Below the pieces are notes generated by a model. The model saw only the letters and a list, made by a program, of their open reading frames with translations. It did not search any database and had not been told where the DNA came from. Made by a program: the position numbers and the translations under genes. From NCBI GenBank assembly GCA_019358975.1, contig JAHHIL010000055.1, positions 1 through 36,112 on the forward strand: a DNA stretch of 36,112 nt, given 5' to 3'. Source of the stretch: Trichocoleus desertorum ATA4-8-CV12 (GTDB lineage: Bacteria; Cyanobacteriota; Cyanobacteriia; FACHB-46). Below are positions 7,814 through 15,525 of the stretch, piece after piece. Within the stretch, counting starts at the first letter, position 1. Each line of letters starts with the position of its first letter.

Positions 7814-9487
7814 ATGTCCTACGTTGCCGAAAATGCGCTGATTATTCAAAGCGATCGCTCCGTGTTGTTGGAAGTGCATTCACCTCGTGCGGATGCGGCT
7901 CGTGCAGCGATCGCCCCCTTTGCGGAACTAATTAAAAGCCCTGAACATATCCACACCTATCAGATTTCACCGCTGAGTATCTGGAATGCTCGTGCCGCCG
8001 GAATGCCTGTTGACGACATGATTGCAGCTCTACGCGACCACGCTAAGTACCCAATGCCCGAAGCGGTGGCTCAAGAAATTAGCGCTCTGGGCAGTCGCTA
8101 TGGTCTGACGGTGATTGAGCGCGATGACAATCGCCTGCTGCTTAAAACCGCCGATGTTCCACTCGCCGAACTCCTCAGCCGCACGAATGAGGTGGCGAAG
8201 TATCTCAAAGACCGTCTCTGCGATCGAGTGTTTGCGGTCAATGCTGGCGATCGGGGTGTCTTGAAGCAGGCGTTGCTAGTGGCAGGATATCCGGCGGAAG
8301 ATTTGGCAGGCTATGTCACGGGCGATGCGCTTAAGTTGGAGTTACGACCCATCACTACATCCGGTGCGCCATTTGGCCTGCGCGATTATCAGAAAGCATC
8401 GGCTGAAGCCTTTTATCAGGCGGGACGGGTACAAGGTGGCAGCGGTGTGATTGTGCTGCCCTGCGGAGCCGGAAAAACCATGGTCGGGTTAGCCGCGATC
8501 GCGCAGGTGCAGGAAAATACCCTGATTCTCACCAGCAGCCTCACCTCTGTTCGCCAGTGGCAGCGTGAACTATTGGATAAAACAACGCTGCCCCCAGATG
8601 CGATCGCCGAGTACAGTGGTGAATCAAAACAGACGGCTCCGATCACGTTGGCGACCTATCAAATCTTGAGCTATCGCGCCAGCAAAGACGGGGAGTTTCC
8701 GCACTTCCAACTGTTTAATGCGCGATCGTGGGGGTTAATTATCTATGACGAAGTGCATCTACTGCCTGCCCCCATCTTCCGAATTACGGCTGAACTACAA
8801 GCCCGCCGCCGTCTCGGACTCACCGCCACTCTGATTCGCGAAGATGGCAAAGAAGGAGATGTTTTCGCCCTGATCGGCCCCAAACGCTACGATGTGCCTT
8901 GGCGCGAACTTGAAGGTCAAGGCTTCATTGCGGCAGCGGAATGCACCGAGATTCGGATTCCCCAAACTACAGCTAGGCAGATGGAATATGCGGTTGCCGA
9001 CAAACGCCACCAGTTTCGGATTGCCGCAGAAAATCCGCGTAAACATGAAGTGGTGCGATCGCTGTTACAGAAAGAGCACGGTCATCGCATTTTGATCATT
9101 GGGGAATTTTTGGATCAACTGAAGCAGATCGCCACTTTGACTGGGCTACCGCTCGTGACAGGGAAAACGCCCCAAACAGAACGCGATCGCCGCTACGAGC
9201 AGTTCCGGTCCGGTGAAATCTCCGGGCTAATTTTGTCTCGGGTCGGCAACTTTGCGCTCGATTTGCCTGATGCTGATGTGCTGATTCAAGTGTCTGGCAA
9301 GTACGGCTCACGGCAGGAAGAAGCCCAGCGGCTCGGTCGAGTCTTGCGCCCCAAGTCGGATGGTCGTAGCGCCCAATTTTACACGTTGGTTTCCTTGCGT
9401 ACCTGTGAAGAAGAGTTTGCCCGTCATCGGCAGTTGTTTCTGGCTGAGCAGGGCTACAGCTATCACATCGAAATTCTTGCCGAATGA
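7814..9487 (+). CDS. XPB/Ssl2-type superfamily 2 DNA helicase
   Basis: The protein has 557 residues. Residues 1-180 form an N-terminal region resembling the damage-recognition part of bacterial XPB. The helicase core follows: the Q-tip RDYQKASAEAF, Walker A LPCGAGKTMVG near residue 215, the DEVH box IIYDEVHLLPAP near 311, and motif III LGLTATLIREDG, which includes the R-E-D triad characteristic of XPB. The last is motif VI, QEEAQRLGRVLRPK, near 505. This is a 3'-5' DNA translocase/helicase expected to act in DNA unwinding or repair, though bacteria lack TFIIH. No Bax1-type nuclease gene is adjacent; the partner is the upstream helicase-associated protein. The length is normal for the bacterial family (~550). 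Codon use and HIP1 sites match the neighbourhood, so it looks native or long resident. Confidence 0.92.
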   Translation: MSYVAENALIIQSDRSVLLEVHSPRADAARAAIAPFAELIKSPEHIHTYQISPLSIWNARAAGMPVDDMIAALRDHAKYPMPEAVAQEISALGSRYGLTVIERDDNRLLLKTADVPLAELLSRTNEVAKYLKDRLCDRVFAVNAGDRGVLKQALLVAGYPAEDLAGYVTGDALKLELRPITTSGAPFGLRDYQKASAEAFYQAGRVQGGSGVIVLPCGAGKTMVGLAAIAQVQENTLILTSSLTSVRQWQRELLDKTTLPPDAIAEYSGESKQTAPITLATYQILSYRASKDGEFPHFQLFNARSWGLIIYDEVHLLPAPIFRITAELQARRRLGLTATLIREDGKEGDVFALIGPKRYDVPWRELEGQGFIAAAECTEIRIPQTTARQMEYAVADKRHQFRIAAENPRKHEVVRSLLQKEHGHRILIIGEFLDQLKQIATLTGLPLVTGKTPQTERDRRYEQFRSGEISGLILSRVGNFALDLPDADVLIQVSGKYGSRQEEAQRLGRVLRPKSDGRSAQFYTLVSLRTCEEEFARHRQLFLAEQGYSYHIEILAE

Positions 9488-9527
9488 GGGCGAATTGCCG
9501 AGGTTGCGTTAGCAACAACGTATAGCC

Positions 9528-9785
9528 TACGGCATTCAAGAAAGGCTCTGGTCTGCTATTGACCATCGAACTGGCAAAATGCTGGCTTATGTCCTAGCAC
9601 CCCATGAGGATGCCGCCTTAATCAAGCTCAAAGCGTTGTTGCATCCGTTTGGTCTCACTCACTTTTACACAGATGCTTGGGGGGCTTATTTGCGATTGCT
9701 CGACGAGCAACATCACACCTTTGGGATACACGACATTGTGATTGGATTGTTTATTAACCGCTATGAGTTTGGTCAAGCGGTTTGA
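9528..9785 (+). pseudogene. IS1-family transposase fragment with internal deletion
   Basis: The frame reads YGIQERLWSAIDHRTGKMLA, then YVLAPHEDAALIKLKALLHP and FGLTHFYTDAWGAY: the DDE core of an IS1-type transposase (DHRTG, TDAWGAY). After HHTFG at about 9724 the sequence jumps to IHDIVIGLFINRYEFG, the extreme C-terminus. The roughly 30-residue stretch in between (IERKNL...RLARKT...CFS in relatives) is deleted. The N-terminal zinc-finger/HTH half is absent. This is a relic; the ATG at 9579 is internal. Confidence 0.85.
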
Positions 9786-9816
9786 TCATTTCCAAGTTTT
9801 TGTCCTGTACTGAGAT

Positions 9817-10347
9817 TCAAAATACATCATAGACACGCCACGTCCGAATCTCCCAACGCTTAAGGATGGGTTCAGCAATCAAAATCTCATTTTCTACTGC
9901 CTCCATGACAATCAAATAATCTCCCTGGTTAAATCTGTTGTTGTAGTTTTCTGCTTGTTCTTCTGGCACTAGCCATCCTCGAAGTGCGCCATACAGACCA
10001 CCAGCAGTTGCGGCAATTCCACTTCCAAAAAAAGTTGTTAAAAGGCTTTCTACCGCCAATGCCTGACCAATACCAGGAATTAGTAGGCTGCCGAGTCCAA
10101 CAATTAGGGTAAGTGAGCCTATCCCTATGCTGCCTGTAATTGCGCCTGTTTTTGCACCTTCTACCCTTGTCATTGAAGGCTGCTGTACACTTTGATAAGC
10201 CGAACTATCGTCATCACCAGAAGCTTTGGTAATCACCGAAAGCTTCTGCATCGGAAAACCCTTGTTTTCTAGCTCAGTTAGTGCCTGTTCTACGTCTCGA
10301 TGATTAGAAAATATGCCGATCGCACGTTTGAGATTATGAGAAGCCAT
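9817..10347 (-). CDS. General-stress-protein-17M-like protein with glycine-rich membrane hairpin
   Basis: The protein has 176 residues. Residues 5-50 (RAIGIFSNHRDVEQALTELE, NKGFPMQKLSVITK) have the alternating pattern of the YflT/GSP17M-type domain found in stress proteins. Residues ~70-125 are Gly/Ala-rich and hydrophobic (GAITGSIGIGSLTLIVGLGS, GGLYGALRGWLVPEEQAENY), likely a membrane-inserting hairpin or glycine zipper. The C-terminus is a second alpha/beta segment (GDYLIVMEAVENEILIAEPI). Similar cyanobacterial proteins are common and are presumed to be stress-related. No enzyme motif is present. It lies 76 bp downstream of the P-type ATPase on the same strand, but with its own spacing, so co-transcription is uncertain. 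Confidence 0.75.
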   Translation of the reverse strand: MASHNLKRAIGIFSNHRDVEQALTELENKGFPMQKLSVITKASGDDDSSAYQSVQQPSMTRVEGAKTGAITGSIGIGSLTLIVGLGSLLIPGIGQALAVESLLTTFFGSGIAATAGGLYGALRGWLVPEEQAENYNNRFNQGDYLIVMEAVENEILIAEPILKRWEIRTWRVYDVF

Positions 10348-10423
10348 AAGACAAAAATGGATATCTAACGCTAAAGATTTCGTAATGTCAGCACAATCAA
10401 AAGAGGGGCTTTATTGAAGTCAT

Positions 10424-13165
10424 TTATTTCAATGGAGCAAACCGCTTCAGCAACGCGGCTAAAGCAATCATAGGTAGACCAATGCCAAGGCAAATCAAGC
10501 CTTGAGTCAGAGTTAATGCTTCAGTTGCAAAGAGCCTGTTCATGAGGCTCCATTGGCTGAATAGAAGTTGAAGGATGAAAACCCCTGCAATACCGATCGC
10601 CACCGCGTAACCCAGCGACTCATCTTTACCACGTAGTTTCGCAGCGATCGCCGAAATAAAGCGGCTAATACCTAATAGGTAAAAAGCTTCTGCTGCAACC
10701 AAGGCTTGAATTGCCATTGTCCGCGCCAGATCCTCGTTTCCGGTGGTACGAACAATCCAATTGAACGTTCCAAAGATCACAATCCAGTTAAATAGTGAAA
10801 CGGTTAAAATTCGGATGATTAGCGTGCGAGACAACAGTGGTTCGTGAGTGGGACGAGGGGGGTGTTGCATCACATCTGGAGAGGGTGGCTCAAATGCCAG
10901 CGGTAGACTCAAGGCAACAGAACTGACCATATTCAGCCAGAGAATTTGCACGGGCAGAATCGGCAGTGGAGTTGCTAACATCACCGCAATTAAGATGGTC
11001 ATGGATTCGCCACCATTCACGGGCAGGATGAAGGCGATCGCCCGTAACAGATTTTTATAAACAGTGCGTCCTTCTTCAACAGCGGCTTCAATCGAAGCGA
11101 AGTTATCATTGGTCAGAATCATATCTGCTGCTTCTTTCGTGACTTCGGTGCCCGTGATGCCCATTGCCACTCCAATGTCAGCTTGCTTCAACGCAGGTGC
11201 ATCATTGACTCCATCTCCTGTCATTGCCACAATCTCACCTTTGGATTGGAGTGCTTCTACAATCCGCAGTTTTTGCTCAGGTGCAACTCGCGCAAACACA
11301 TCGCTCTGCTCAACGGCGTTGGCTAATCCTTGCTCATCCAGTCGGGCAAGTTCTTGACCTGTGAAAACGGGTGCATCCTTAGTTTGACTTAGACCCATTT
11401 GTTGAGCGATCGCCGCTGCTGTTTTGGCATGGTCGCCCGTGATCATCTTGACCCGAATCCCCGCAGACTTACAGGATTCGATGGCGTGAATCGCTTCGGG
11501 ACGAGGCGGATCGATCATGCCTTGCAATCCCAGGAATACCAAACCTTGCTCCAGGTCAGAATGCTCAATCGAGCTTTGAGAATCAGGTACAGCTTTCTTG
11601 GCAAGTGCCAGAACCCGTAGCCCTTTTTTTGCCATGCTCTCTACAGTTTGCTCAATTTGTGTTGGGTTGAGGGCGATCGCTTTGCAGTTCCCCGAAGGGG
11701 TAATCGCCTCTCCATCATCATCAACCATCTGACGGCATCGTTTGAGGATGGCTTCAGCCGAACCTTTGACATAAATCAACCGTTCTGGTCGGTTGCGATG
11801 CAGTGTTGCCATGTATTGAAATTGAGATTCAAACGGCAGGGTGTCAAGCCGAGGAAGCGCCTGCTCCAGCTTGTCTGTAACGAGTCCAGCTTTGTGAGCG
11901 GCAGCAATCAGCGCTCCTTCTGTGGGGCTACCAACCACCATCCAGTTTCCATCCTGCATTTCTAGATGCGAGTCGTTGCACAACAGTCCAGCTTGCAGGC
12001 ATTCATATAAAGCCGATGTCTTTGCCAGATCAATTGTGTGTCCATTCAGAGAAATTTCTCCATCCGGCGCATAGCCTCCACCACTTACCCGATAACGCCT
12101 GCCACCCGCATCAATTTCCTGAACCGTCATTTGATTCTCGGTCAGAGTTCCAGTTTTGTCGGAACAAATCACGGTGGTACTGCCCAGAGTCTCGATCGCT
12201 GGCAGTTTACGAATGATGGCGTGGTGCTTTGCCATCTGAGATACACCGATCGCTAATGTCACTGTAAGAATGGCAGGCAACCCTTCGGGAATCGCACTGA
12301 CCGCCAGAGCAACCGCCGCCTTGAACACCTCAATCCAGGAAAATCCTTGAGCAATGCCGACCGCAAAGGTGAAGGTAGCTAGTCCCAAAATGACGTACAG
12401 CAGGGTTTTGCTGAATTTATCGATTTTGCGAGTCAGGGGAGTTTCTATGGTTGTACTTTGTTGCATTAGTTGGGAGAGGTGCCCGGTTTCGGTCATTTCT
12501 CCAATGCCCACAACAACTCCACGCCCCTGCCCAAAGGTGATGAGACTGCCAGTGTACGCCATGTTGGTGCGCTCTGCTAGCGGAGTGTCTGCTTCTAGGG
12601 GATGAAGGTTTTTTTCGACTGGAACTGATTCTCCTGTAAGGGCTGATTCGTCTACCTGTAAGTCACGAATTTCAATCAGCCGCAGATCCGCAGGTACTTT
12701 ATCACCGGAAGATAGCAAGACGAGATCGCCAGGAACCAGTTCGCGGGATGAAACCACTTGCTTTTGACCGTTGCGGTGAATTGTTGCATCAGTTGTAACA
12801 GCTTCCGATAAAGCAGCGATCGCATCCTCTGCCTTAGACTCTTGCACAAAGCCAATGATGGCATTGAGCAGTGTCACCCCAAAAATCACGCCCGAATCGA
12901 TCCATTCTTGCAGAAACGCTGTCACTAGCCCCGCAACCAACAAAATATAAAGCAGCGGTTGATTGAACTGCTGGAGAAATCGCAACCAGGCACTCTGTTT
13001 TTTCTGAGCAGTTAATTGATTTGGGCCAAAGCGATCGTGTCGCTCCGCTACCTCTGTGAAAGACAAACCCTGCTCAGGATCAGTTTTGAGCAAACGGACA
13101 ACTTGCTCCTGAGAAAGGTGATGCCATTGCTGTTCTGTTGATTTGACACTATCCAGTACTGTCAT
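10424..13165 (-). CDS. P2-type cation-transporting ATPase with altered M6 site
   Basis: I place the start at the ATG at 13165 (MTVLDSVKS), 8 bases after GGAGG; upstream in-frame codons would add 34 residues that lack family character. The product of about 913 residues has the full P-type layout. It has an N-terminal cation-ATPase domain (GLSFTEVAERHDRFGPNQL), the actuator TGES, M4 with PEGLP, and the phosphorylation motif CSDKTGTLTEN. It continues with the KGSAE nucleotide-binding motif, MITGDHAKTA and the hinge TGDGVNDAPALKQADIGVAM. M5 NGGES and M6 NMVSSV follow, and then four more helices. It belongs with PacL/SERCA-like pumps. In SERCA the M6 reads NLVTDG and the Asp is a Ca2+ ligand; here Thr-Asp is replaced by Ser-Ser, while the M4 Glu and the M5 Asn/Glu remain. 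Ca2+ specificity therefore should not be assumed. Confidence 0.9.
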   Translation of the reverse strand: MTVLDSVKSTEQQWHHLSQEQVVRLLKTDPEQGLSFTEVAERHDRFGPNQLTAQKKQSAWLRFLQQFNQPLLYILLVAGLVTAFLQEWIDSGVIFGVTLLNAIIGFVQESKAEDAIAALSEAVTTDATIHRNGQKQVVSSRELVPGDLVLLSSGDKVPADLRLIEIRDLQVDESALTGESVPVEKNLHPLEADTPLAERTNMAYTGSLITFGQGRGVVVGIGEMTETGHLSQLMQQSTTIETPLTRKIDKFSKTLLYVILGLATFTFAVGIAQGFSWIEVFKAAVALAVSAIPEGLPAILTVTLAIGVSQMAKHHAIIRKLPAIETLGSTTVICSDKTGTLTENQMTVQEIDAGGRRYRVSGGGYAPDGEISLNGHTIDLAKTSALYECLQAGLLCNDSHLEMQDGNWMVVGSPTEGALIAAAHKAGLVTDKLEQALPRLDTLPFESQFQYMATLHRNRPERLIYVKGSAEAILKRCRQMVDDDGEAITPSGNCKAIALNPTQIEQTVESMAKKGLRVLALAKKAVPDSQSSIEHSDLEQGLVFLGLQGMIDPPRPEAIHAIESCKSAGIRVKMITGDHAKTAAAIAQQMGLSQTKDAPVFTGQELARLDEQGLANAVEQSDVFARVAPEQKLRIVEALQSKGEIVAMTGDGVNDAPALKQADIGVAMGITGTEVTKEAADMILTNDNFASIEAAVEEGRTVYKNLLRAIAFILPVNGGESMTILIAVMLATPLPILPVQILWLNMVSSVALSLPLAFEPPSPDVMQHPPRPTHEPLLSRTLIIRILTVSLFNWIVIFGTFNWIVRTTGNEDLARTMAIQALVAAEAFYLLGISRFISAIAAKLRGKDESLGYAVAIGIAGVFILQLLFSQWSLMNRLFATEALTLTQGLICLGIGLPMIALAALLKRFAPLK

Positions 13166-13266
13166 CCCATTTCCTCCCGACTCCATATCATCTGGAGCGG
13201 CACGGCTGCCGTAAGCCAGCATTGCCTGCTTCACTATCTCTCTAGCGTCCTTCAAGAAAGTGAGCA

Positions 13267-13311
13267 AAATGTGATCACTAGATTTCTACTGCTCACTTTT
13301 GGATCACATTT
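13267..13311. promoter_or_regulatory. 10-bp inverted repeat upstream of the P-type ATPase
   Basis: AAATGTGATC (13267-13276) and GATCACATTT (13302-13311) are perfect inverted copies separated by 25 bp. They lie about 100 bp upstream of the ATPase start and 35 bp upstream of the rhodopsin relic on the opposite strand. The half site TGTGA/TCACA resembles CRP-type operators, but the spacing is not that of a CRP site. It may be an operator pair for either divergent gene; this is inference only. Confidence 0.35.
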
Positions 13312-13346
13312 ATGAGCATAAGACTGGGAAGAAATGGAGATAGCTT

Positions 13347-13568
13347 ATGGACTTATAAACCCTGTTTCACTGGATTTATCTGATTGCGATGGCGATCGGC
13401 GCATTATATTTCATCGCCTGGTTAATTGGGCCTTCTAGCTTGGGTTGGGTCAACCAAACAATCGAGACATTACTGCTTTGTGTGCTGCCCTTCTTCTCTA
13501 AGGTTGGATTTAGCTATCTAGATTTGAATGGTTTGCGTCGCTTAAATACAGAAAGATTAGCAGTCTAA
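13347..13568 (+). pseudogene. Relic of an Anabaena-sensory-rhodopsin-like microbial rhodopsin
   Basis: The frame reads MDL-stop-TLFHWIYLIAMAIGALYF and passes directly into IAWLIGPSSLGWVNQTIETL and LLCVLPFFSKVGFSYLDLNG, ending RRLNTERLAV-TAA. From memory, Anabaena sensory rhodopsin starts MNLESLLHWIYVAGMTIGAL. It ends with the GPSGFGWINQTIDTF and LPFFSKVGFSFLDLHGLRNL segments, where the Lys of SKVGFS binds retinal. The relic thus keeps helix A's start and helix G with the Schiff-base Lys. It has lost about 180 internal residues, and codon 4 is TAA where relatives have Glu. It cannot make a photoreceptor. The reading frame is preserved across the deletion. It overlaps at its stop a GTCTAAC motif of the neighbouring attC-like site. 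Confidence 0.85.
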
Positions 13569-13651
13569 CGAACCCGTTCACCCACTGCTAATAGCCTCTT
13601 GAACTCAGCCAGTAACCTTTATATAGTCGGTGTGCAACGGGCTTGTTAGAC
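13563..13651 (-). repeat. attC-like inverted repeat after the HEAT-like gene
   Basis: On the minus strand an 89-bp element begins GTCTAACAAGCCCGTT and ends AACGGGTTCGTTAGAC. The outer heptamers fit the integron core consensus RYYYAAC / GTTRRRY, and the arms pair over about 16 positions with two mismatches. The inner arms (CACC/GGTG) pair after a 3-base bulge, whereas classical attC sites have single extrahelical bases. The element follows the stop of the HEAT-like gene by about 120 bp in the orientation expected for a cassette. No integrase gene is in the window. The call rests on pattern only. Confidence 0.4.
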
Positions 13652-13771
13652 AGTGTCGTTTAATACCAGGAATTCTAGCGGCTTCAGGTACCGCATCTAG
13701 AGAGCAAGCTACAATCATTAGTATCCGAGCTACTTGTTGTCTCAATACCTGCAACTTAAACCACCAAGAAT

Positions 13772-14701
13772 TCAATAAAAATTCTTCCTTGATAGAGATG
13801 AAGTAGGGCTAAAAACTGTTATCTGAAAGTCTTGCGAGAGATTATACTTGCGTAAGACTTTCTGAACCTCGGAAGATTTTAATGCTGTAGCACAAGCAGA
13901 GAGAAACAGTTCTAGGTATTGTAATGACGCTCCAGATTTCTCGAATTCTCTTTGCATCCACTGCCTCACAGCTTCGATTTCGCTTCCACAATAAGGCAAG
14001 CCATTCAATCTCCATTTGAGATAGTACTCATCACTATAGGCTTCTGGCAGATTAAAATCTTCTTGACCTGTGAGAAAACTTAATTCCAATTGCCCATACC
14101 AAGGAACACAGCGCAAATCAAAGCCATGAATCATTTCAAATTTTAAGCGCCTTTTCCATTGATATAGTTCACTCCGAAGCGCATCTGAAAGCTTTTTAGT
14201 AAAGTCAGCCATGCCCTGAATCGTTTCTTCATTGGCTGTTCCAATTGCGAATTTTCGTACTTCTTCATTAGGGTGATTGGCTGCTGCTTCCAAAATAGGA
14301 ATTATATCTTCATAGTTGACGGCATGCCAAAATAACATTTGATCTAGAATTTCAACGACAGTTCTTTGTATCTGTTCGTCTGGGTCGGCAAGGAATTCAG
14401 GAATGTATTCTAAAACTTTCCTATCAGAAGCGTATTTTAGAAGCCATACAGCACTTCGTCGTTCTTCAAGGTTATGGCTAGTTTCGTAGATTTTGTAGCA
14501 ATGTTTCATTCCTAGAGGTCTGAGGATTTTCAAAACTCCTTCAGCCAAGCCCCAACCTTCATCAAAATTGATGCAGCACTCAACAGCTTGGGCAAAGAAG
14601 TCCTCGCCAAGAAGTGCTTCGATCGCGTTTAAACTCAACTGAGTACTCTGTAAATTACCTGTCTCAAGTTCTCTTGCTAACTCTCCCCAGTCAATTCGCA
14701 T
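13772..14701 (-). CDS. HEAT-repeat-like hypothetical protein
   Basis: The protein of 309 residues begins MRIDWGELARELETGN. The first ~190 residues are helical with a two-helix periodicity and motifs such as EERRSAVWLLKYASD, DPDEQIQRTVVEILDQM and HPNEEVRKFAIGTA, typical of HEAT/ARM-like repeats. The last ~110 residues are acidic and aromatic-rich, with no motif I recognise. No signal peptide or membrane segment is seen. HEAT proteins mediate protein contacts (for instance with phycobilisome lyases), but nothing here points to that. The gene is flanked by GTTAGAC, 33 bp before its start, and by an attC-like element after its end. It contains no HIP1 octamer, so it may be a mobile cassette. Confidence 0.7.
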   Translation of the reverse strand: MRIDWGELARELETGNLQSTQLSLNAIEALLGEDFFAQAVECCINFDEGWGLAEGVLKILRPLGMKHCYKIYETSHNLEERRSAVWLLKYASDRKVLEYIPEFLADPDEQIQRTVVEILDQMLFWHAVNYEDIIPILEAAANHPNEEVRKFAIGTANEETIQGMADFTKKLSDALRSELYQWKRRLKFEMIHGFDLRCVPWYGQLELSFLTGQEDFNLPEAYSDEYYLKWRLNGLPYCGSEIEAVRQWMQREFEKSGASLQYLELFLSACATALKSSEVQKVLRKYNLSQDFQITVFSPTSSLSRKNFY

Positions 14702-14722
14702 AACGTCTCTAGAAATAATCCT

Positions 14723-14815
14723 GTTACATAGAGGTCTAACGGTTGCGTTCAGCGGATGTCAGCGATTGTTTTTTGATGGACTACGGCAACGATCAGGGTT
14801 ACATAGAGGTCTAAC
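14723..14815 (-). repeat. 18-bp direct repeats containing GTTAGAC
   Basis: GTTACATAGAGGTCTAAC stands at 14723-14740 and again at 14798-14815. Read on the minus strand each copy begins GTTAGACCTCTATGTAAC, immediately upstream of the HEAT-like gene. One copy could be a footprint of a tandem duplication or of a cassette insertion. Confidence 0.8.
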
Positions 14816-14827
14816 TATTATTAGGCT

Positions 14828-14876
14828 GAAAGCTTCTGCCTAAGATCCCGTAGTGGATGGATAGGCAGAAGCTTTC
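14828..14876. repeat. 15-bp perfect hairpin
   Basis: GAAAGCTTCTGCCTA (14828-14842) and TAGGCAGAAGCTTTC (14862-14876) are perfect inverted copies around a 19-base loop. There is no T-run, so a simple terminator is unlikely. It may be the end pair of a small non-autonomous element or a folded part of the cassette junction. Confidence 0.75.
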
Positions 14877-14975
14877 GACATAACGACAAGGTTGTGCAGC
14901 GGCAGATAACCTTAAACTTTTATCAACAACCTATGCGAATCGTGCCCATCAAATTACAACTCTAGTCTAACAGCC

Positions 14976-15377
14976 TCATTCAACAATCTCATAGCGGACT
15001 AACTGGCGTACATCTTGACGAGATAATTGAAGTTCTTGCGCGATCGCGGTCTCTATCCGATTGGGGTCTGTCATCGGCAATTCCAGTTCCAACCGCTTCA
15101 AAATAGGATCTGTTGTCTCTACCTCAACCTGCGTGACTTTTTGCTGTCGATTGACGATTGCATTGATTAGCAAAATGTTGATGGATACAGTTGCCTTGAT
15201 CTGAGTGTCTGCCTGAAGCCTTGTTTGGGTTAGTTGGGGTTGCCGTAGTTCTTGAGCCGTCAGAATATTGGTGCCAAACCAAAAGGCGATCGCTACAAAC
15301 GGCAATGGCAGCCAGAACTCTGCCCCTGACGCTTGGAACCAATGTTTGATCACACGCCACTCACTACCCTTTTTCAT
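14976..15377 (-). CDS. Small single-membrane-pass hypothetical protein
   Basis: The protein of 133 residues has a short positively charged start (MKKGSEWRVIKHW), one hydrophobic helix at ~21-40 (FWLPLPFVAIAFWFGTNILT), and a soluble tail of about 90 residues with Q/T-rich and charged segments. A signal-anchor with the tail in the periplasm is the natural reading. It is divergent from the OmpR-type regulator at 15526, with 148 bp between the starts, which leaves room for shared control. I do not recognise a family. A periplasmic accessory to the neighbouring sensor kinase is possible but unproven. Confidence 0.6.
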   Translation of the reverse strand: MKKGSEWRVIKHWFQASGAEFWLPLPFVAIAFWFGTNILTAQELRQPQLTQTRLQADTQIKATVSINILLINAIVNRQQKVTQVEVETTDPILKRLELELPMTDPNRIETAIAQELQLSRQDVRQLVRYEIVE

Positions 15378-15525
15378 CGACTCACATTTTCCGTTATTTG
15401 CACTCTAGTACAGCCTGCTCTACCTCAAAATCTGGCTCAAAGGGGATGTATACATTACCCTAAGTGCCTATCCTCAATCTTGCAAGCCACCAATCTCGCA
15501 AGCCACATAGGGGAGCAGCAAAGAA

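Larger units (their letters stand above)
14702..14975. other. Repeat-rich spacer upstream of the HEAT-like gene
   Basis: No gene is visible in these 274 bp. The spacer holds two perfect 18-bp direct repeats, GTTACATAGAGGTCTAAC, at 14723-14740 and 14798-14815, 75 bp apart. It also holds a strong hairpin at 14828-14876 and a further GTCTAAC at 14965-14971. At 14878-14905 the text CATAACGACAAGGTTGTGCA resembles the short inverted elements that follow many cassette-like cyanobacterial genes. Together with the attC-like element at 13563-13651 this gives five GTCTAAC/GTTAGAC heptamers in 1.4 kb. Confidence 0.6.

Noticed and set aside
9096-9566. Minus-strand open frame of 156 codons under the XPB gene end
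   Set aside because: It overlaps the helicase motifs on the other strand and has no family features. It is a shadow.
13267-13311. CRP-binding site upstream of the P-type ATPase
   Set aside because: The half sites fit TGTGA/TCACA, but the 25-bp spacing is not that of a CRP dimer site. It is kept only as an unassigned inverted repeat.
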